DNA of 64,000 bases from Pseudomonas berkeleyensis. GTDB taxonomy: Bacteria > Pseudomonadota > Gammaproteobacteria > Pseudomonadales > Pseudomonadaceae. The stretch is taken from contig NZ_CP059139.1 of the NCBI RefSeq assembly GCF_014109765.1, forward strand, positions 3,848,001 through 3,912,000, written 5' to 3'. This document shows positions 43,696-54,343 of the stretch, piece by piece (position 1 is the first letter of the stretch; each line of letters begins with the position of its first letter). Made by a program: the position numbers and the translations under genes. The notes under the pieces are model-generated. The model had not been told where the DNA came from. It saw only the letters and a list, made by a program, of their open reading frames with translations, and did not search any database.

Positions 43696-44568
43696 ATGGC
43701 GCAATTCGAACACCTGCAGGTTTTTCAGAGCATGAGCCGCTCGCCCAACGCGCGGCTGCACGGTCTTGCCGAGCTAGGCAGTGGCATGGCCGTGGCGCGC
43801 TGGAGCAACGCCCACGATGCCCGCGACTACCTCGCCCCCAGCCATCACACTCTGTCGTGCTACCTCAGCGGTGGCACTGGCACCTTTCGTCGCGAGCGTC
43901 CGGGCGACAAGGGGGCACCAGACAGATTGTGCATCCTGCCGGCCGAACACCAATCCGCCTGGATCATCAATGGCGAAATCCAGCTGGCCCACCTTTATAT
44001 CGAGCAAGAGCGCTTTGCTCTGGGCGCGGTCGCCCTGCTCGACCGTGAGCCGCGTAGCTTGCAACTGGAAGAAGCGACCTTTCTCGAAGATGCCGAGCAA
44101 GCCGCACGCTTTCGTCAGATCTGTGCGCTGGACTGGCAAGAGCCGGGCGAGCGCCTCCTGACCAGCAGTCTGGCCCATGCCCTGCTCGATCACGCCTTGC
44201 TGACCCAGGTTGGCCTGCGCCAGGGTCTGCGCCTGAAAGGGGGGCTGGCGCCGATACAGCGCAGACGCGTACGCGAATTCATCGAGCAGCACCTGGAAAC
44301 GCCACTGCCGCTAAGCCAACTGGCATCACTCTGCGCCCTGTCGGAATACCACTTCGCACGCATGTTCCAGACCAGCTTCGGCCTGCCGCCGCACCGTTAC
44401 GTGCTGGCACGACGCCTGGCTCGCGCCTGCCAGTTGCTACGCCAGCCGTCCTTGTCTCTGAGCGAGGTCGCGCTGAGCTGTGGCTTTGCCAGCTCCAGTC
44501 ATTTCAGCAACCGCTTCCGCCAGGCACTCGGCGCGACGCCTGGGCAGTACCGCGCGGCATTTCTGTAG
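43696..44568 (+). CDS. AraC-family transcriptional regulator
   Basis: A 290-residue regulator with an N-terminal sensor of about 180 residues and a C-terminal AraC double helix-turn-helix (RRVREFIEQHLETPLPLSQL, then ASLCALSEYHFARMF and LSEVALSCGFASSSHFSNRF). GGGAG lies 7 bases before the ATG. Its stop TAG is the first part of a hairpin GTAGGGCGGG...CCCGCCCTAC, so its C-terminus may be set by a repeat. No obvious target operon adjoins it; the downstream SNF2 gene starts 170 bases later. Confidence 0.9.
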   Translation: MAQFEHLQVFQSMSRSPNARLHGLAELGSGMAVARWSNAHDARDYLAPSHHTLSCYLSGGTGTFRRERPGDKGAPDRLCILPAEHQSAWIINGEIQLAHLYIEQERFALGAVALLDREPRSLQLEEATFLEDAEQAARFRQICALDWQEPGERLLTSSLAHALLDHALLTQVGLRQGLRLKGGLAPIQRRRVREFIEQHLETPLPLSQLASLCALSEYHFARMFQTSFGLPPHRYVLARRLARACQLLRQPSLSLSEVALSCGFASSSHFSNRFRQALGATPGQYRAAFL

Positions 44569-44589
44569 GGCGGGCGCAACCCGCCCTAC
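44565..44589 (+). repeat. Repeat hairpin at the end of the AraC-type gene
   Basis: GTAGGGCGGG-CGCAA-CCCGCCCTAC is a perfect 10-base-arm palindrome beginning with the stop codon TAG of the araC-type gene. It belongs to the GTAGGG class of dispersed palindromes and may act as a terminator. Confidence 0.7.
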
Positions 44590-44738
44590 TCGCCGAACGC
44601 CTGGGCACGCTCACGACAGCACGTCGGCAATCTCGCCACGACGCCTGCTAATCGCCTCACAGCTATGCGAAAATCTGCGGCTTTGCATTGCCACGGCTAA
44701 GTCATGCGTCCACTTCTCTGCGCGATGGGGCTTCGTTG

Positions 44739-47369
<2,631 letters not shown>

Positions 47370-47502
47370 TACTGGAAGGAATGCCAGATCCACAGCTCTG
47401 TAGCACTGCCTGGACGATACCGCCTACCAACCGCCGAGCCTGGCGAAACCTACCCGTGATTCTGGCTTATTTAATGACCCGCCCCACCACTTGCGTTCAA
47501 CG

Positions 47503-47913
47503 ATGAGCTCTGTCCACTACCGCTGCCTGCCGCCGTTGTTGCGGCCATTGGTCGACAAGTTCTACCGCGGCCATCGTTCGCCCATGCGCAGCAGGCCGGG
47601 CGATGAACTGTGGGTCGCCGAGAGTGAGGGTGAAATCATCGCTGCCCTCAACCTGCGTGTCGTGACCGGCGGTCAGTGGCTCACCGGCCTGTTCGTCGCC
47701 CCCGCGCGGCGGCATCAGGGCGTTGCCGCACAGCTGCTGCGTCACAGCCTCGCAGCGCATCCAGAGCCCGTCTGGCTGTTCTGCCACCCCGACCTGCGCA
47801 CCTTCTATCAACGCCTGGACTTCGTCGACTGCCAGGTGCTTCCCTCTGAACTAGCCGAACGGCTGGCCCGCTACCAGCGCAGCAAGCCGCTAGTATCGCT
47901 GCGCGTTAACTAG
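47503..47913 (+). CDS. GNAT-family acetyltransferase
   Basis: A 136-residue acetyltransferase. The acetyl-CoA-binding A motif reads WLTGLFVAPARRHQGVAAQL, followed by LRHSLAAHPEPVWLFCHPDL and the C-terminal RTFYQRLDFVDC. I use ATG 47503 rather than the TTG four codons upstream. The substrate is unknown. It lies 133 bases after the SNF2 gene. The leader of the following GGDEF gene begins 108 bases after its stop. Confidence 0.85.
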   Translation: MSSVHYRCLPPLLRPLVDKFYRGHRSPMRSRPGDELWVAESEGEIIAALNLRVVTGGQWLTGLFVAPARRHQGVAAQLLRHSLAAHPEPVWLFCHPDLRTFYQRLDFVDCQVLPSELAERLARYQRSKPLVSLRVN

Positions 47914-48021
47914 ACAGCCTGTCGCCTCGGGCAAAAATACTGGCACTTTGCTCAGGAATGCCCCTTGCCATTCGCGGTCAAAGCTCTGCATGCTTGCTCC
48001 ATAACAACGAAAAGAAACGCT

Positions 48022-49068
48022 ATGGCTATCCAGACCGCTCGTTTGCTGAAGCGCCTGCGCAATGATTTCCAGCTGTCGATCATCACCCTGATGGGGCTGT
48101 TCGGGGTCATCGGCATCTCCCCCTACGCCGTCTACCGCTTGATGACCGGCAACTACCTGGTCGGTCTCGCCGATACCGTCATCGTCTTCTCCACTTTGTT
48201 CGCCGTGCTCTACGCCTGGTTCACCCGTGACACGGTCAAACCCGGCATCTACCTGGCCGCTGTGTTCTCCGTCGGCGCCACGTTGATCGCCATCAACCTG
48301 GGGGTCAACGGCCTGTTCTGGATCTACCCGCTGATTCTCTTCAACTTCTTCATGGTCACCCCAGGCAAGGCCCTGCTGGCCACTGCCCTGGTGCTGGTCA
48401 GCCTGGTCAGCCATGCCCTGCTGGTGCCCGGCAGCGTGTTCGAAAGCCACTACCAGATGGTTTCGTTTCTGGTCACCTGCATGATGGCCAGCGTGCTCAG
48501 CTTCATCTTCGCCTTCCGCACCCGTACCCAGCGCGACCAACTGCAGCTGCTGGCCATTCATGACCCACTCACCGGGGCGCGCAACCGCCGGGCCATGAAC
48601 GAAGAACTGAAGATCGCCATGGCCAGTCATCGCCGCCATAGCGACAACTACGGGCTGCTGGTAATGGATCTGGATCATTTCAAGCAGATCAATGACCGCT
48701 TCGGCCACCATGTCGGCGATCAGGTGCTGGTGGCTTTCGTCGAGCTGATCAAGCGCTGCTCGCGCAAGGAAGATCGTCTGTTCCGCTTCGGCGGGGAGGA
48801 GTTTCTCCTGCTGTTGCCCAACACCGAAATCGACGGCCTGCGCGCCGCTGCCAACAACCTGCTGGTGCGCGTCGAACAGGAGCTGAAAAGCCCGGGCGGC
48901 GCGGTCACCGTGTCCATCGGCGGAGCCATCCTGCACAGCGGCGAACATTGGGAAAGCTGGCTACAGCGCGCCGACGCCTGCCTTTACCGGGCAAAGAGCG
49001 AGGGACGTAATCGTGCGGTGATCGCCGGCATCCCGAGCCCCGTGGGTCACACCGCCGCGAGCCATTGA
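48022..49068 (+). CDS. Membrane-bound diguanylate cyclase
   Basis: A 348-residue protein. Residues 20-170 hold about five hydrophobic helices with short loops, forming a membrane sensor of no named family. A GGDEF domain (residues about 185-335) follows: LLAIHDPLTGARNRRAMNEE, LLVMDLDHFKQINDRFGHHV and FRFGGEEFLLLLP. The active-site motif is GGEEF, which is competent for cyclic-di-GMP synthesis. An RxxD inhibitory site (RKED) stands five residues before it, so product feedback is expected. GAAA-rich sequence precedes the ATG at 48022. Confidence 0.92.
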   Translation: MAIQTARLLKRLRNDFQLSIITLMGLFGVIGISPYAVYRLMTGNYLVGLADTVIVFSTLFAVLYAWFTRDTVKPGIYLAAVFSVGATLIAINLGVNGLFWIYPLILFNFFMVTPGKALLATALVLVSLVSHALLVPGSVFESHYQMVSFLVTCMMASVLSFIFAFRTRTQRDQLQLLAIHDPLTGARNRRAMNEELKIAMASHRRHSDNYGLLVMDLDHFKQINDRFGHHVGDQVLVAFVELIKRCSRKEDRLFRFGGEEFLLLLPNTEIDGLRAAANNLLVRVEQELKSPGGAVTVSIGGAILHSGEHWESWLQRADACLYRAKSEGRNRAVIAGIPSPVGHTAASH

Positions 49069-49072
49069 ACGA

Positions 49073-49399
49073 TCAGCGACTGCGCTGCTGCTGATAACTG
49101 CCGCTACCGGGCTGGCGTTCGATGATCAGCCCACCCGGATACTCGATGCTCTGCCGAATCCCGCCGCGTGTTTCGCTGGAATGGCTGCCGTAGCTGCTTT
49201 CCTGACGCACGCTGCCCTGCGGCAGACGTTGCCCGCCATAGAGGTTGTACTGCTCGTAACTCGACGAGCCCGAGACACTGCCACTGGCGCCTGGGCTGAC
49301 GTAGCTCTTGGGAATCACACGAATAGTCTGCGGCTGGTCGGCAAACGCCGCACCGCAGACGGATGCCGCCAGGATCAACAGAATCGAGCGAATGAACAT
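49073..49399 (-). CDS. Small secreted Ser/Gly/Gln-rich protein of unknown function
   Basis: A 108-residue protein with a clear signal peptide (MFIRSILLILAASVCGAAFA, cut after AFA). The mature part is hydrophilic: VIPKSYVSPGASGSVSGSSS, then EQYNLYGGQRLPQGSVRQES. It ends in a tail rich in Gln, Ser and Arg. No known domain is seen. GGAGG stands 6 bases before the ATG at 49399; the GTG two codons upstream is less likely. It should be periplasmic or outer-surface. It converges on the diguanylate cyclase gene with only 4 bases between the stop codons. Confidence 0.8.
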   Translation of the reverse strand: MFIRSILLILAASVCGAAFADQPQTIRVIPKSYVSPGASGSVSGSSSYEQYNLYGGQRLPQGSVRQESSYGSHSSETRGGIRQSIEYPGGLIIERQPGSGSYQQQRSR

Positions 49400-49507
49400 G
49401 AGCACCTCCCATCGATGCCGGGGCCAGGCGACTCACGCCTGCAGTCGAAACACTATCACCACATCTGCTTCGACAGCAGCGAACAGGAATGTGCGACCAG
49501 AAACGAC

Positions 49508-49533
49508 AAAGGGTTGGCCGAGGCCAACCCTTT
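49508..49533 (-). terminator. Terminator of the tRNA-Thr gene
   Basis: AAAGGGTTGGCC-GA-GGCCAACCCTTT is a perfect 12-base-arm hairpin, 8 bases beyond the tRNA 3' end on the minus strand. Confidence 0.85.
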
Positions 49534-49541
49534 GAATCAAC

Positions 49542-49617
49542 TGGTGCCGGAGATAGGAATCGAACCTACGACCTTCGCGTTACGAGTGCGCTGCTCTACC
49601 GACTGAGCTACACCGGC
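49542..49617 (-). tRNA. tRNA-Thr (anticodon CGT)
   Basis: On the minus strand the 76-base gene begins GCCGGTGTAGCTCAG and ends TCTCCGGCACCA with encoded CCA. The acceptor stem GCCGGTG pairs with TCTCCGGC, allowing a weak pair near its base. The D arm is GCTC...GAGC, the anticodon loop is CTCGTAA, and the T loop is GGTTCGATTCC. The anticodon CGT reads the threonine codon ACG. The lower anticodon stem has weak pairs (G-A and A-C), of which the G-A is shared with the E. coli tRNA as I remember it. Confidence 0.95.
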
Positions 49618-49672
49618 GATGACAAGCGCGCATTATGCGAGTTGCCGCGCTCGCGCTCAAGTCACCGGCGCA

Positions 49673-50515
49673 TCAACTATCGAGCAGTTCGATACGATCG
49701 TCGTGGATGCGAATCAGGCCCTGCTTGTAAAGGCCGCCAATGGCCTTCTTGAAGTTGCCCTTGCTGACCCGGAATTGTTCGGCGATCAACTCTGGCGGGC
49801 TCTTGTCGCCCAGTGCCAGCACGCCATTCTGCGCCCGCAGGCGCTCGATGATCTGCTCGGCCAGGCCGCTGGCAGCCTCACGCCCAATGGGCTGCAAGCT
49901 CAGGCTGATCTTGCCGTCGGCGCGCAGCTCCTTGATGTAGCCCTTCTCGCGCATGCCATTGCGAATGAACTTGAACAGCTCGTTCTTGTGGATCAACCCC
50001 CAGTGCTTGCCATCGATGATGGCCTTGAAGCCAAGATCGGTACGCTCGACCACCAGCAGGTCGACTTCCTGGCCGACCTGGTAGTTGGCCGGCACTTTGT
50101 CCAGGTGACGATCCAGACGCGCAGTCGCGGTAAGGCGGCGGGTGTGCTTGTCCAGATAGAGGTAGATCACGCAGTAGTCGCCGATCTGCAGCGGGCGCTT
50201 CTCTTCGGAGTGTGGCAGCAGCAGATCCTTGGGCAGGCCCCAGTCGAAGAACAGGCCGACACGGTTGATGTCCACCACCTTGAGGCTGGCGAACTCACCG
50301 AGCTGGATCTTCGGTTTCAATGTAGTGGCGATCAGCTTGTCTTCGCTGTCGAGGTAGATGAACACATTGAGCCAGTCATCGACTTCGCTCGGCGTGTCCT
50401 TGGGGATGTAGCGCTTGGGCAGGAGGATTTCGCCGTCCGCGCCACCGTCCAGGTACAGACCGAAGTCGGTGTGTTTGACCACCTGCAAAGAATTCATGCG
50501 CCCAATCAAGGCCAT
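49673..50515 (-). CDS. cvfB: CvfB-family S1-like RNA-binding protein
   Basis: A 280-residue protein of the CvfB/YitL family. Tandem S1-like beta barrels cover residues about 1-210, with GLYLDGGADGEILLPKRYIP, VDINRVGLFFDWGLPKDLLL and FKAIIDGKHWGLIHKNELF. A C-terminal winged helix follows (SPPELIAEQFRVSKGNFKKA and IGGLYKQGLIRI). In Staphylococcus CvfB binds RNA and affects virulence gene expression; in pseudomonads its role is unknown. The start opens MALIGRMNSLQVV, typical of the family, and GAGGTGAAAC lies just ahead. Confidence 0.9.
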   Translation of the reverse strand: MALIGRMNSLQVVKHTDFGLYLDGGADGEILLPKRYIPKDTPSEVDDWLNVFIYLDSEDKLIATTLKPKIQLGEFASLKVVDINRVGLFFDWGLPKDLLLPHSEEKRPLQIGDYCVIYLYLDKHTRRLTATARLDRHLDKVPANYQVGQEVDLLVVERTDLGFKAIIDGKHWGLIHKNELFKFIRNGMREKGYIKELRADGKISLSLQPIGREAASGLAEQIIERLRAQNGVLALGDKSPPELIAEQFRVSKGNFKKAIGGLYKQGLIRIHDDRIELLDS

Positions 50516-50755
50516 CGTGTTTCACCTCGCCAAAACAGCCGGCCATTCTACCCGAGTTAGCGGGCTTCAGGGCTTGCTGCATGGTGAATCGACGGCCGGT
50601 CACGAAACGCCGTAAGTGCCTGGGAAACAAGCGATAAACTGCGACGAAAAGCGGCTTATGGATAGGCTTGTGGTAGGCATCAGGGCGATTAACCAAGCAG
50701 GAATGGGCCAGTTGAGGCATAATGGCCGGCCGCCCTTCTGAAAGAGATCAAGGTC

Positions 50756-50947
50756 ATGGCCACTCTGCGCGTGAAGTCCTCCTCCAGCAAAGTCAGCAAA
50801 CCCGCCCCTGCCGTGGAAACCCGCGAGTCCATCGAGGCGCAGATTGCAGCCTTCCTGCAAGGTGGTGGCGAGATCCAGCAGATCGCCAAAGGTGTCAGCG
50901 GTCAGACTTACGGCGGCACTCGCCAGATCACCATCAGCAAGAAGTGA
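50756..50947 (+). CDS. Conserved small basic protein of unknown function
   Basis: A 63-residue protein. The N-terminal 20 residues are rich in Ser and Lys (LRVKSSSSKVSKPAPAVET). The middle is a helix (SIEAQIAAFLQGGGEIQQIA) and the end is GQTYGGTRQITISKK. AAGG lies 5 bases before the ATG and the frame shows normal Pseudomonas codon use. No domain is recognised. It may bind RNA or DNA through its basic ends, which is a guess. It diverges from cvfB and is followed directly by dispersed element copy B. Confidence 0.75.
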   Translation: MATLRVKSSSSKVSKPAPAVETRESIEAQIAAFLQGGGEIQQIAKGVSGQTYGGTRQITISKK

Positions 50948-50992
50948 TCGCCTTGGGTGCAACAAGCGCACCCAGCCACTCCCCCCTCGTTA

Positions 50993-51134
50993 GGGGCACC
51001 TCTAAAAACTACCTACGTTGTCATCGCTGCGTTAAAAACAGGCTCAAAATGCTCATTTACAACTCGTAAACTGCGCTTTTTCGCCTGTTTTCGCCTTGCG
51101 CTGACTGCCTCGCCTACGTTTTTAGAAGCACCCC
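50993..51134. repeat. Dispersed hairpin element, copy B
   Basis: About 142 bp with the same core as copy A (GCTGCGTTAA, CTCAAAATGCTCATTTAC, GTAAACTGCGCTTTTTCGCC and CTGACTGCCTCGCCTACG). Its ends are different but again pair with each other: GGGGCACCTCTAAAAACTAC on the left and, read backwards, GGGGTGCTTCTAAAAACGTA on the right. The central hairpin is TTTAC-AACTC-GTAAA. Confidence 0.85.
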
Positions 51135-51135
51135 G

Positions 51136-52281
51136 TTACTCGCTCGCCAACCCCAGGCGTAGCAACTGCCCTTTCGGCGCATCCGTCAGCACGTAGATAT
51201 AACCGTCCGGCCCTTGCCGCACGTCGCGCACGCGTGCGTTGAGCGACTCAAGCAAACGTTCCTCATGGACAATCTTGTCGCCATCGAGCTGCAGGCGTAT
51301 CAGCGCCTGGCCCGAGAGCGCGCCGATGAACAGATTGTGCTGCCAGGCCGGGAAGCGCTCGGCATCGTAGAACGCCATACCACTGATAGCCGGCGATTTT
51401 TCCCAGACATGATGCGGCGGCTCGGTGCCTTCGAGCGTCTTGCCCTTGGCCTCGGGAATCGCCAGCATCGAATAGTTCACCCCATGCGTCGCCAGCGGCC
51501 AGCCGTAGTTCTTGCCGGCTTCGGGAATATTGATTTCATCGCCGCCACGCGGGCCGTGCTCGTGCGTCCACAGGCGACCACTCCAGGGGTTGAGCGCCGC
51601 ACCCTGCTGGTTGCGATGGCCGTATGACCAGATTTCATCACGGGCACCGTCGCGACTCAGGAACGGGTTGTCATCGGGAATGCGTCCATCGGGGAAGATG
51701 CGCACCAGCTTGCCCTGCAACTTGTCGAGATCCTGCGCGGTGGGGCGATCATTGTTGTCACCCAGGGCGATGAACAGGTGGCCATCACGGTCGAACACCA
51801 GCCGCGAACCGAAGTGCGTACCGCTCGACAGCTTGGGCTGCTGACGGAAGATCACCTCGAAGCCCTCCAGTGCCGTGGCATCAGCCGACAACTTGCCACG
51901 CCCAACAGCCGTTCCCGCCGCCCCGTCGCCCGCCTCCGCGTAAGACAGATAGACCAACCGATCCTCGGCGAACTCAGGCGACAGCACCACATCGAGCAAA
52001 CCACCCTGACTCACGGCGAAGACCTCCGGCACACCGCGCAGCGGCTCGGACACTTCACCTTCGGCGCTGACCCGGCGCAACGCACCAGGCCGCTCACTGA
52101 CCAGATAACCCTGCCCGTCCGGCAGAAAGGCCACGGCCCAGGGGTTGGCCAGGCCTTCGGCAACGGTATGAACGTTCAACGGCCCCAGCTCGGTGGACAG
52201 CTGCCGGTCTTCGGCAACGCTGTACTGGCAACCGAACGAGGCGAGCAGAGCAAAGGCAGCAAGTGGCTTGAGGCGCAGCAT
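51136..52281 (-). CDS. Soluble PQQ-dependent aldose sugar dehydrogenase (YliI/Asd type)
   Basis: A 381-residue periplasmic six-bladed quinoprotein related to soluble glucose dehydrogenase. A signal sequence (LRLKPLAAFALLASFG) ends near a Cys, so it may be a lipoprotein, although the lipobox is poor. Family phrases are ANPWAVAFLPDGQGYLVSER, SSGTHFGSRLVFDRDGHLFI, YGHRNQQGAALNPWSGRLWT followed by HEHGPRGGDEIN, and KNYGWPLATHGVNYS. It oxidises aldoses with PQQ. The ATG at 52281 has GGAG 8 bases ahead; the longer frame adds 17 unlikely residues. It is the second PQQ enzyme in the window. Confidence 0.93.
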   Translation of the reverse strand: MLRLKPLAAFALLASFGCQYSVAEDRQLSTELGPLNVHTVAEGLANPWAVAFLPDGQGYLVSERPGALRRVSAEGEVSEPLRGVPEVFAVSQGGLLDVVLSPEFAEDRLVYLSYAEAGDGAAGTAVGRGKLSADATALEGFEVIFRQQPKLSSGTHFGSRLVFDRDGHLFIALGDNNDRPTAQDLDKLQGKLVRIFPDGRIPDDNPFLSRDGARDEIWSYGHRNQQGAALNPWSGRLWTHEHGPRGGDEINIPEAGKNYGWPLATHGVNYSMLAIPEAKGKTLEGTEPPHHVWEKSPAISGMAFYDAERFPAWQHNLFIGALSGQALIRLQLDGDKIVHEERLLESLNARVRDVRQGPDGYIYVLTDAPKGQLLRLGLASE

Positions 52282-52364
52282 CGTGGCATCTCCATGCGTC
52301 AGACAAGCGGCCATAGTGCAACAGGCGCCCAACGCCAGCAGCCCTGCAAAAGTTTCCTCAGGTT

Positions 52365-53096
52365 TCAGTCAGTCAGGTAGCGCCGCTCGATACGCCGGTA
52401 CTCGCCAGACTCGCGCAAGATGCGCAGCCCCTGGTCGAAGCGCTGGCGCTGGTCGTCACGGCGAAAACCAACGCGGTATGGCGTAGGCGGGAATATCTCG
52501 AACCAGGCCAACGACTGGGTCACGTCGACCTGCTCGGCCACTTCCTGGTCGAAATGGCGAATGATGCGCTTGTCCCCCACCACGACCTCGGAGCGGCCAC
52601 TGTAGAGCAGGCGGTTGCGATTGATCTGCAAAGCCTCTTCGCGATAGCGCGGGTTGTTCAAGGTCATGCGCTCGAACTCCGGCCCCAATAGCAGACGAGC
52701 ACGCTGAAAGGCACTGACGGAGTATTGACCGAGATCGGATATGCGCTCGATGCGGTAACCGCGCTTGGCCAGTGACACAGCGACATTGTGGTAGTGGATG
52801 TAAACGTCCGAATAGAAGGCCTCTACGCCACTGCGCTCATGAGTCGTGGCGATGGCATCGATCTCGCCGCGCCGCAGCATCAGATGCAGGCGCTCGATCG
52901 GCGCGTAGTAAGCAGTCAGCTCGAACCCCGCATGTTGAGCGGCACGATCCACCAGCTCGTATTCCAGCCCCCGTGGCTCGCCCTCGAATACGTATGGCGG
53001 CTTGTGCGTGCCAAAACCGACATGCAGCACTTCTGCCGCAACCGTCGTACTCAGGCACGCCACCACTAAACCCAGCCACCCTCTGAGCATCATCAA
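52365..53096 (-). CDS. Periplasmic amino-acid-type solute-binding protein (SBP_bac_3)
   Basis: A 243-residue extracellular binding protein. A signal peptide (LRGWLGLVVACLSTTVAA) is followed by LHVGFGTHKPPYVFEGEPRG and LEYELVDRAAQHAG, typical of polar amino acid receptors. RLHLMLRRGEIDAIATTHER is the usual hinge segment. No ABC permease or ATPase gene is nearby, so it is an orphan that may serve a transporter encoded elsewhere or act in signalling. The start could be any of the first three Met codons. Confidence 0.88.
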   Translation of the reverse strand: MMMLRGWLGLVVACLSTTVAAEVLHVGFGTHKPPYVFEGEPRGLEYELVDRAAQHAGFELTAYYAPIERLHLMLRRGEIDAIATTHERSGVEAFYSDVYIHYHNVAVSLAKRGYRIERISDLGQYSVSAFQRARLLLGPEFERMTLNNPRYREEALQINRNRLLYSGRSEVVVGDKRIIRHFDQEVAEQVDVTQSLAWFEIFPPTPYRVGFRRDDQRQRFDQGLRILRESGEYRRIERRYLTD

Positions 53097-53237
53097 CCCC
53101 GTAATCGATCCCGGCAGAGCATAGACGGCTCAAGGTGGTCATCACCAGAGTGGATGCCAGCTGATTCATTCCGCTTTGCCTTATCGCAGCTAGACTGGCT
53201 CCACGCATTTTGCGCCTGCCTTCAGGAGACCAAGCCC

Positions 53238-54215
53238 ATGCTCAAAGCCGAATACCAACACCGTGGCCCGGTGCCGCAAGACGTCATCAGCGCGGTGCAG
53301 CTGCAACTGCCAGAACCCGCCGCAGGGCAAGTTCGGGTCAAGGTACTGGCTGCACCGATCAACCCTTCCGATGTGCTGACCCTGACAGGCGCCTACGGCA
53401 TGCTGCCGCCACTGCCGGCCGTTGGCGGCAACGAAGGTGTCGGCAAGGTCGAGGCACTCGGTGAAGGCGTCAGCCACTTCAAGGTCGGCCAGACCGTGCT
53501 GCTGCCGGTTGGCTGTGGTACCTGGGTCACCGCCTTGAATGCTCCGGCAGACAAACTGATTCCGCTGCCGGATGCCGACCCGCTGCAACTGGCGATGCTC
53601 ACCGTCAACCCACCGACCGCCTCGCTGCTGCTCAGCGAATTCGTCGACCTCAAACCTGGCGATTGGGTGATCCAGAACGCCGCCAACTCGGGCGTCGGCA
53701 GCTACCTGATCCAGCTGGCCAAGCTGCGCGGCTTCAAGACCATCAACGTGGTACGTCGTGAGTCGGCTGTCGCCGCAGTCGAAGCCGAGGGCGGCGACCT
53801 GGTGCTGGTCGATGGACCGGATCTGGCCAAGCGCGTACGCGCGGCCACCGGTGGCGCCGAAGTGCGTCTGGGCATCGATGCGGTCGGCGGTGTCAGCACC
53901 GACAATCTGGCAGCTACGCTGGCCAACGGTGGCGTACTGGTGAACTACGGCATGATGAGCGGCCAGGCCTGCGAGGTATCGCCGGCCTCGTTCGTATTCC
54001 GCGACGTGACCCTGCGCGGCTTCTGGCTGGCCAAATGGTTCCAGCAAGCCAACCAGGCGCAACAGATGAAGGTATTCGGTGAACTGGTGCAGTTGATCGC
54101 CAGCGGCAAGCTGAAGACCCGTGTCGCCGCCACCTATGACCTGGCACATATCAAGGATGCCGTGGCGGCAGCCGCCAGCGGCGAGCGTGACGGCAAGATT
54201 CTGTTGGTGCCCTGA
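53238..54215 (+). CDS. Medium-chain NADPH:quinone/enoyl reductase family protein
   Basis: A 325-residue zinc-free MDR-superfamily oxidoreductase of the ETR/MECR-like group. The N-terminal GroES-like half has VLAAPINPSDVLTLTGAYGM and the GNEGVGKVEALGEGV segment. The nucleotide-binding half has WVIQNAANSGVGSYLIQLAK, RLGIDAVGGVSTDNLAATLA and LRGFWLAKWFQQA, similar to mitochondrial 2-enoyl thioester reductase. The real reaction is likely NADPH-dependent reduction of a 2-enoyl or quinone substrate. AGGAG stands 10 bases before the ATG at 53238. It is a single gene with a hairpin behind it. Confidence 0.88.
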   Translation: MLKAEYQHRGPVPQDVISAVQLQLPEPAAGQVRVKVLAAPINPSDVLTLTGAYGMLPPLPAVGGNEGVGKVEALGEGVSHFKVGQTVLLPVGCGTWVTALNAPADKLIPLPDADPLQLAMLTVNPPTASLLLSEFVDLKPGDWVIQNAANSGVGSYLIQLAKLRGFKTINVVRRESAVAAVEAEGGDLVLVDGPDLAKRVRAATGGAEVRLGIDAVGGVSTDNLAATLANGGVLVNYGMMSGQACEVSPASFVFRDVTLRGFWLAKWFQQANQAQQMKVFGELVQLIASGKLKTRVAATYDLAHIKDAVAAAASGERDGKILLVP

Positions 54216-54217
54216 CG

Positions 54218-54254
54218 ATTGGTGCGCGCCCTAGCGTCATAGGGCGCGCCCAAT
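54218..54254 (+). terminator. Hairpin after the reductase gene
   Basis: A long GC stem with one bulge (core GCGCGCCCTA / TAGGGCGCGC) starts right after the stop codon and is flanked by ATTGG and CCAAT. It is likely a terminator or a transcript-end stem. Confidence 0.65.
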
Positions 54255-54291
54255 ACCTCACCCGAGGGCGCATGATGCACCGCTGGATAGC

Positions 54292-54322
54292 GGCGTACTG
54301 TCTGCGGCGAGTACGCCCTACG
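54292..54322. repeat. REP hairpin, single unit
   Basis: GGCGTACT-GTCTGCGGCG-AGTACGCC-CTACG is the same stem as the REP units flanking the RAYT gene 36 kb away, with a changed loop. A short GCAGGGTGCGCCG piece of the other repeat family follows. Confidence 0.75.
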
Positions 54323-54343
54323 CAGGGTGCGCCGCACTCCCCT

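Noticed and set aside
47370..47502. A small gene between the SNF2 ATPase and the GNAT gene
   Set aside because: No frame with a start, ribosome site and normal codon use was found in these 133 bases.
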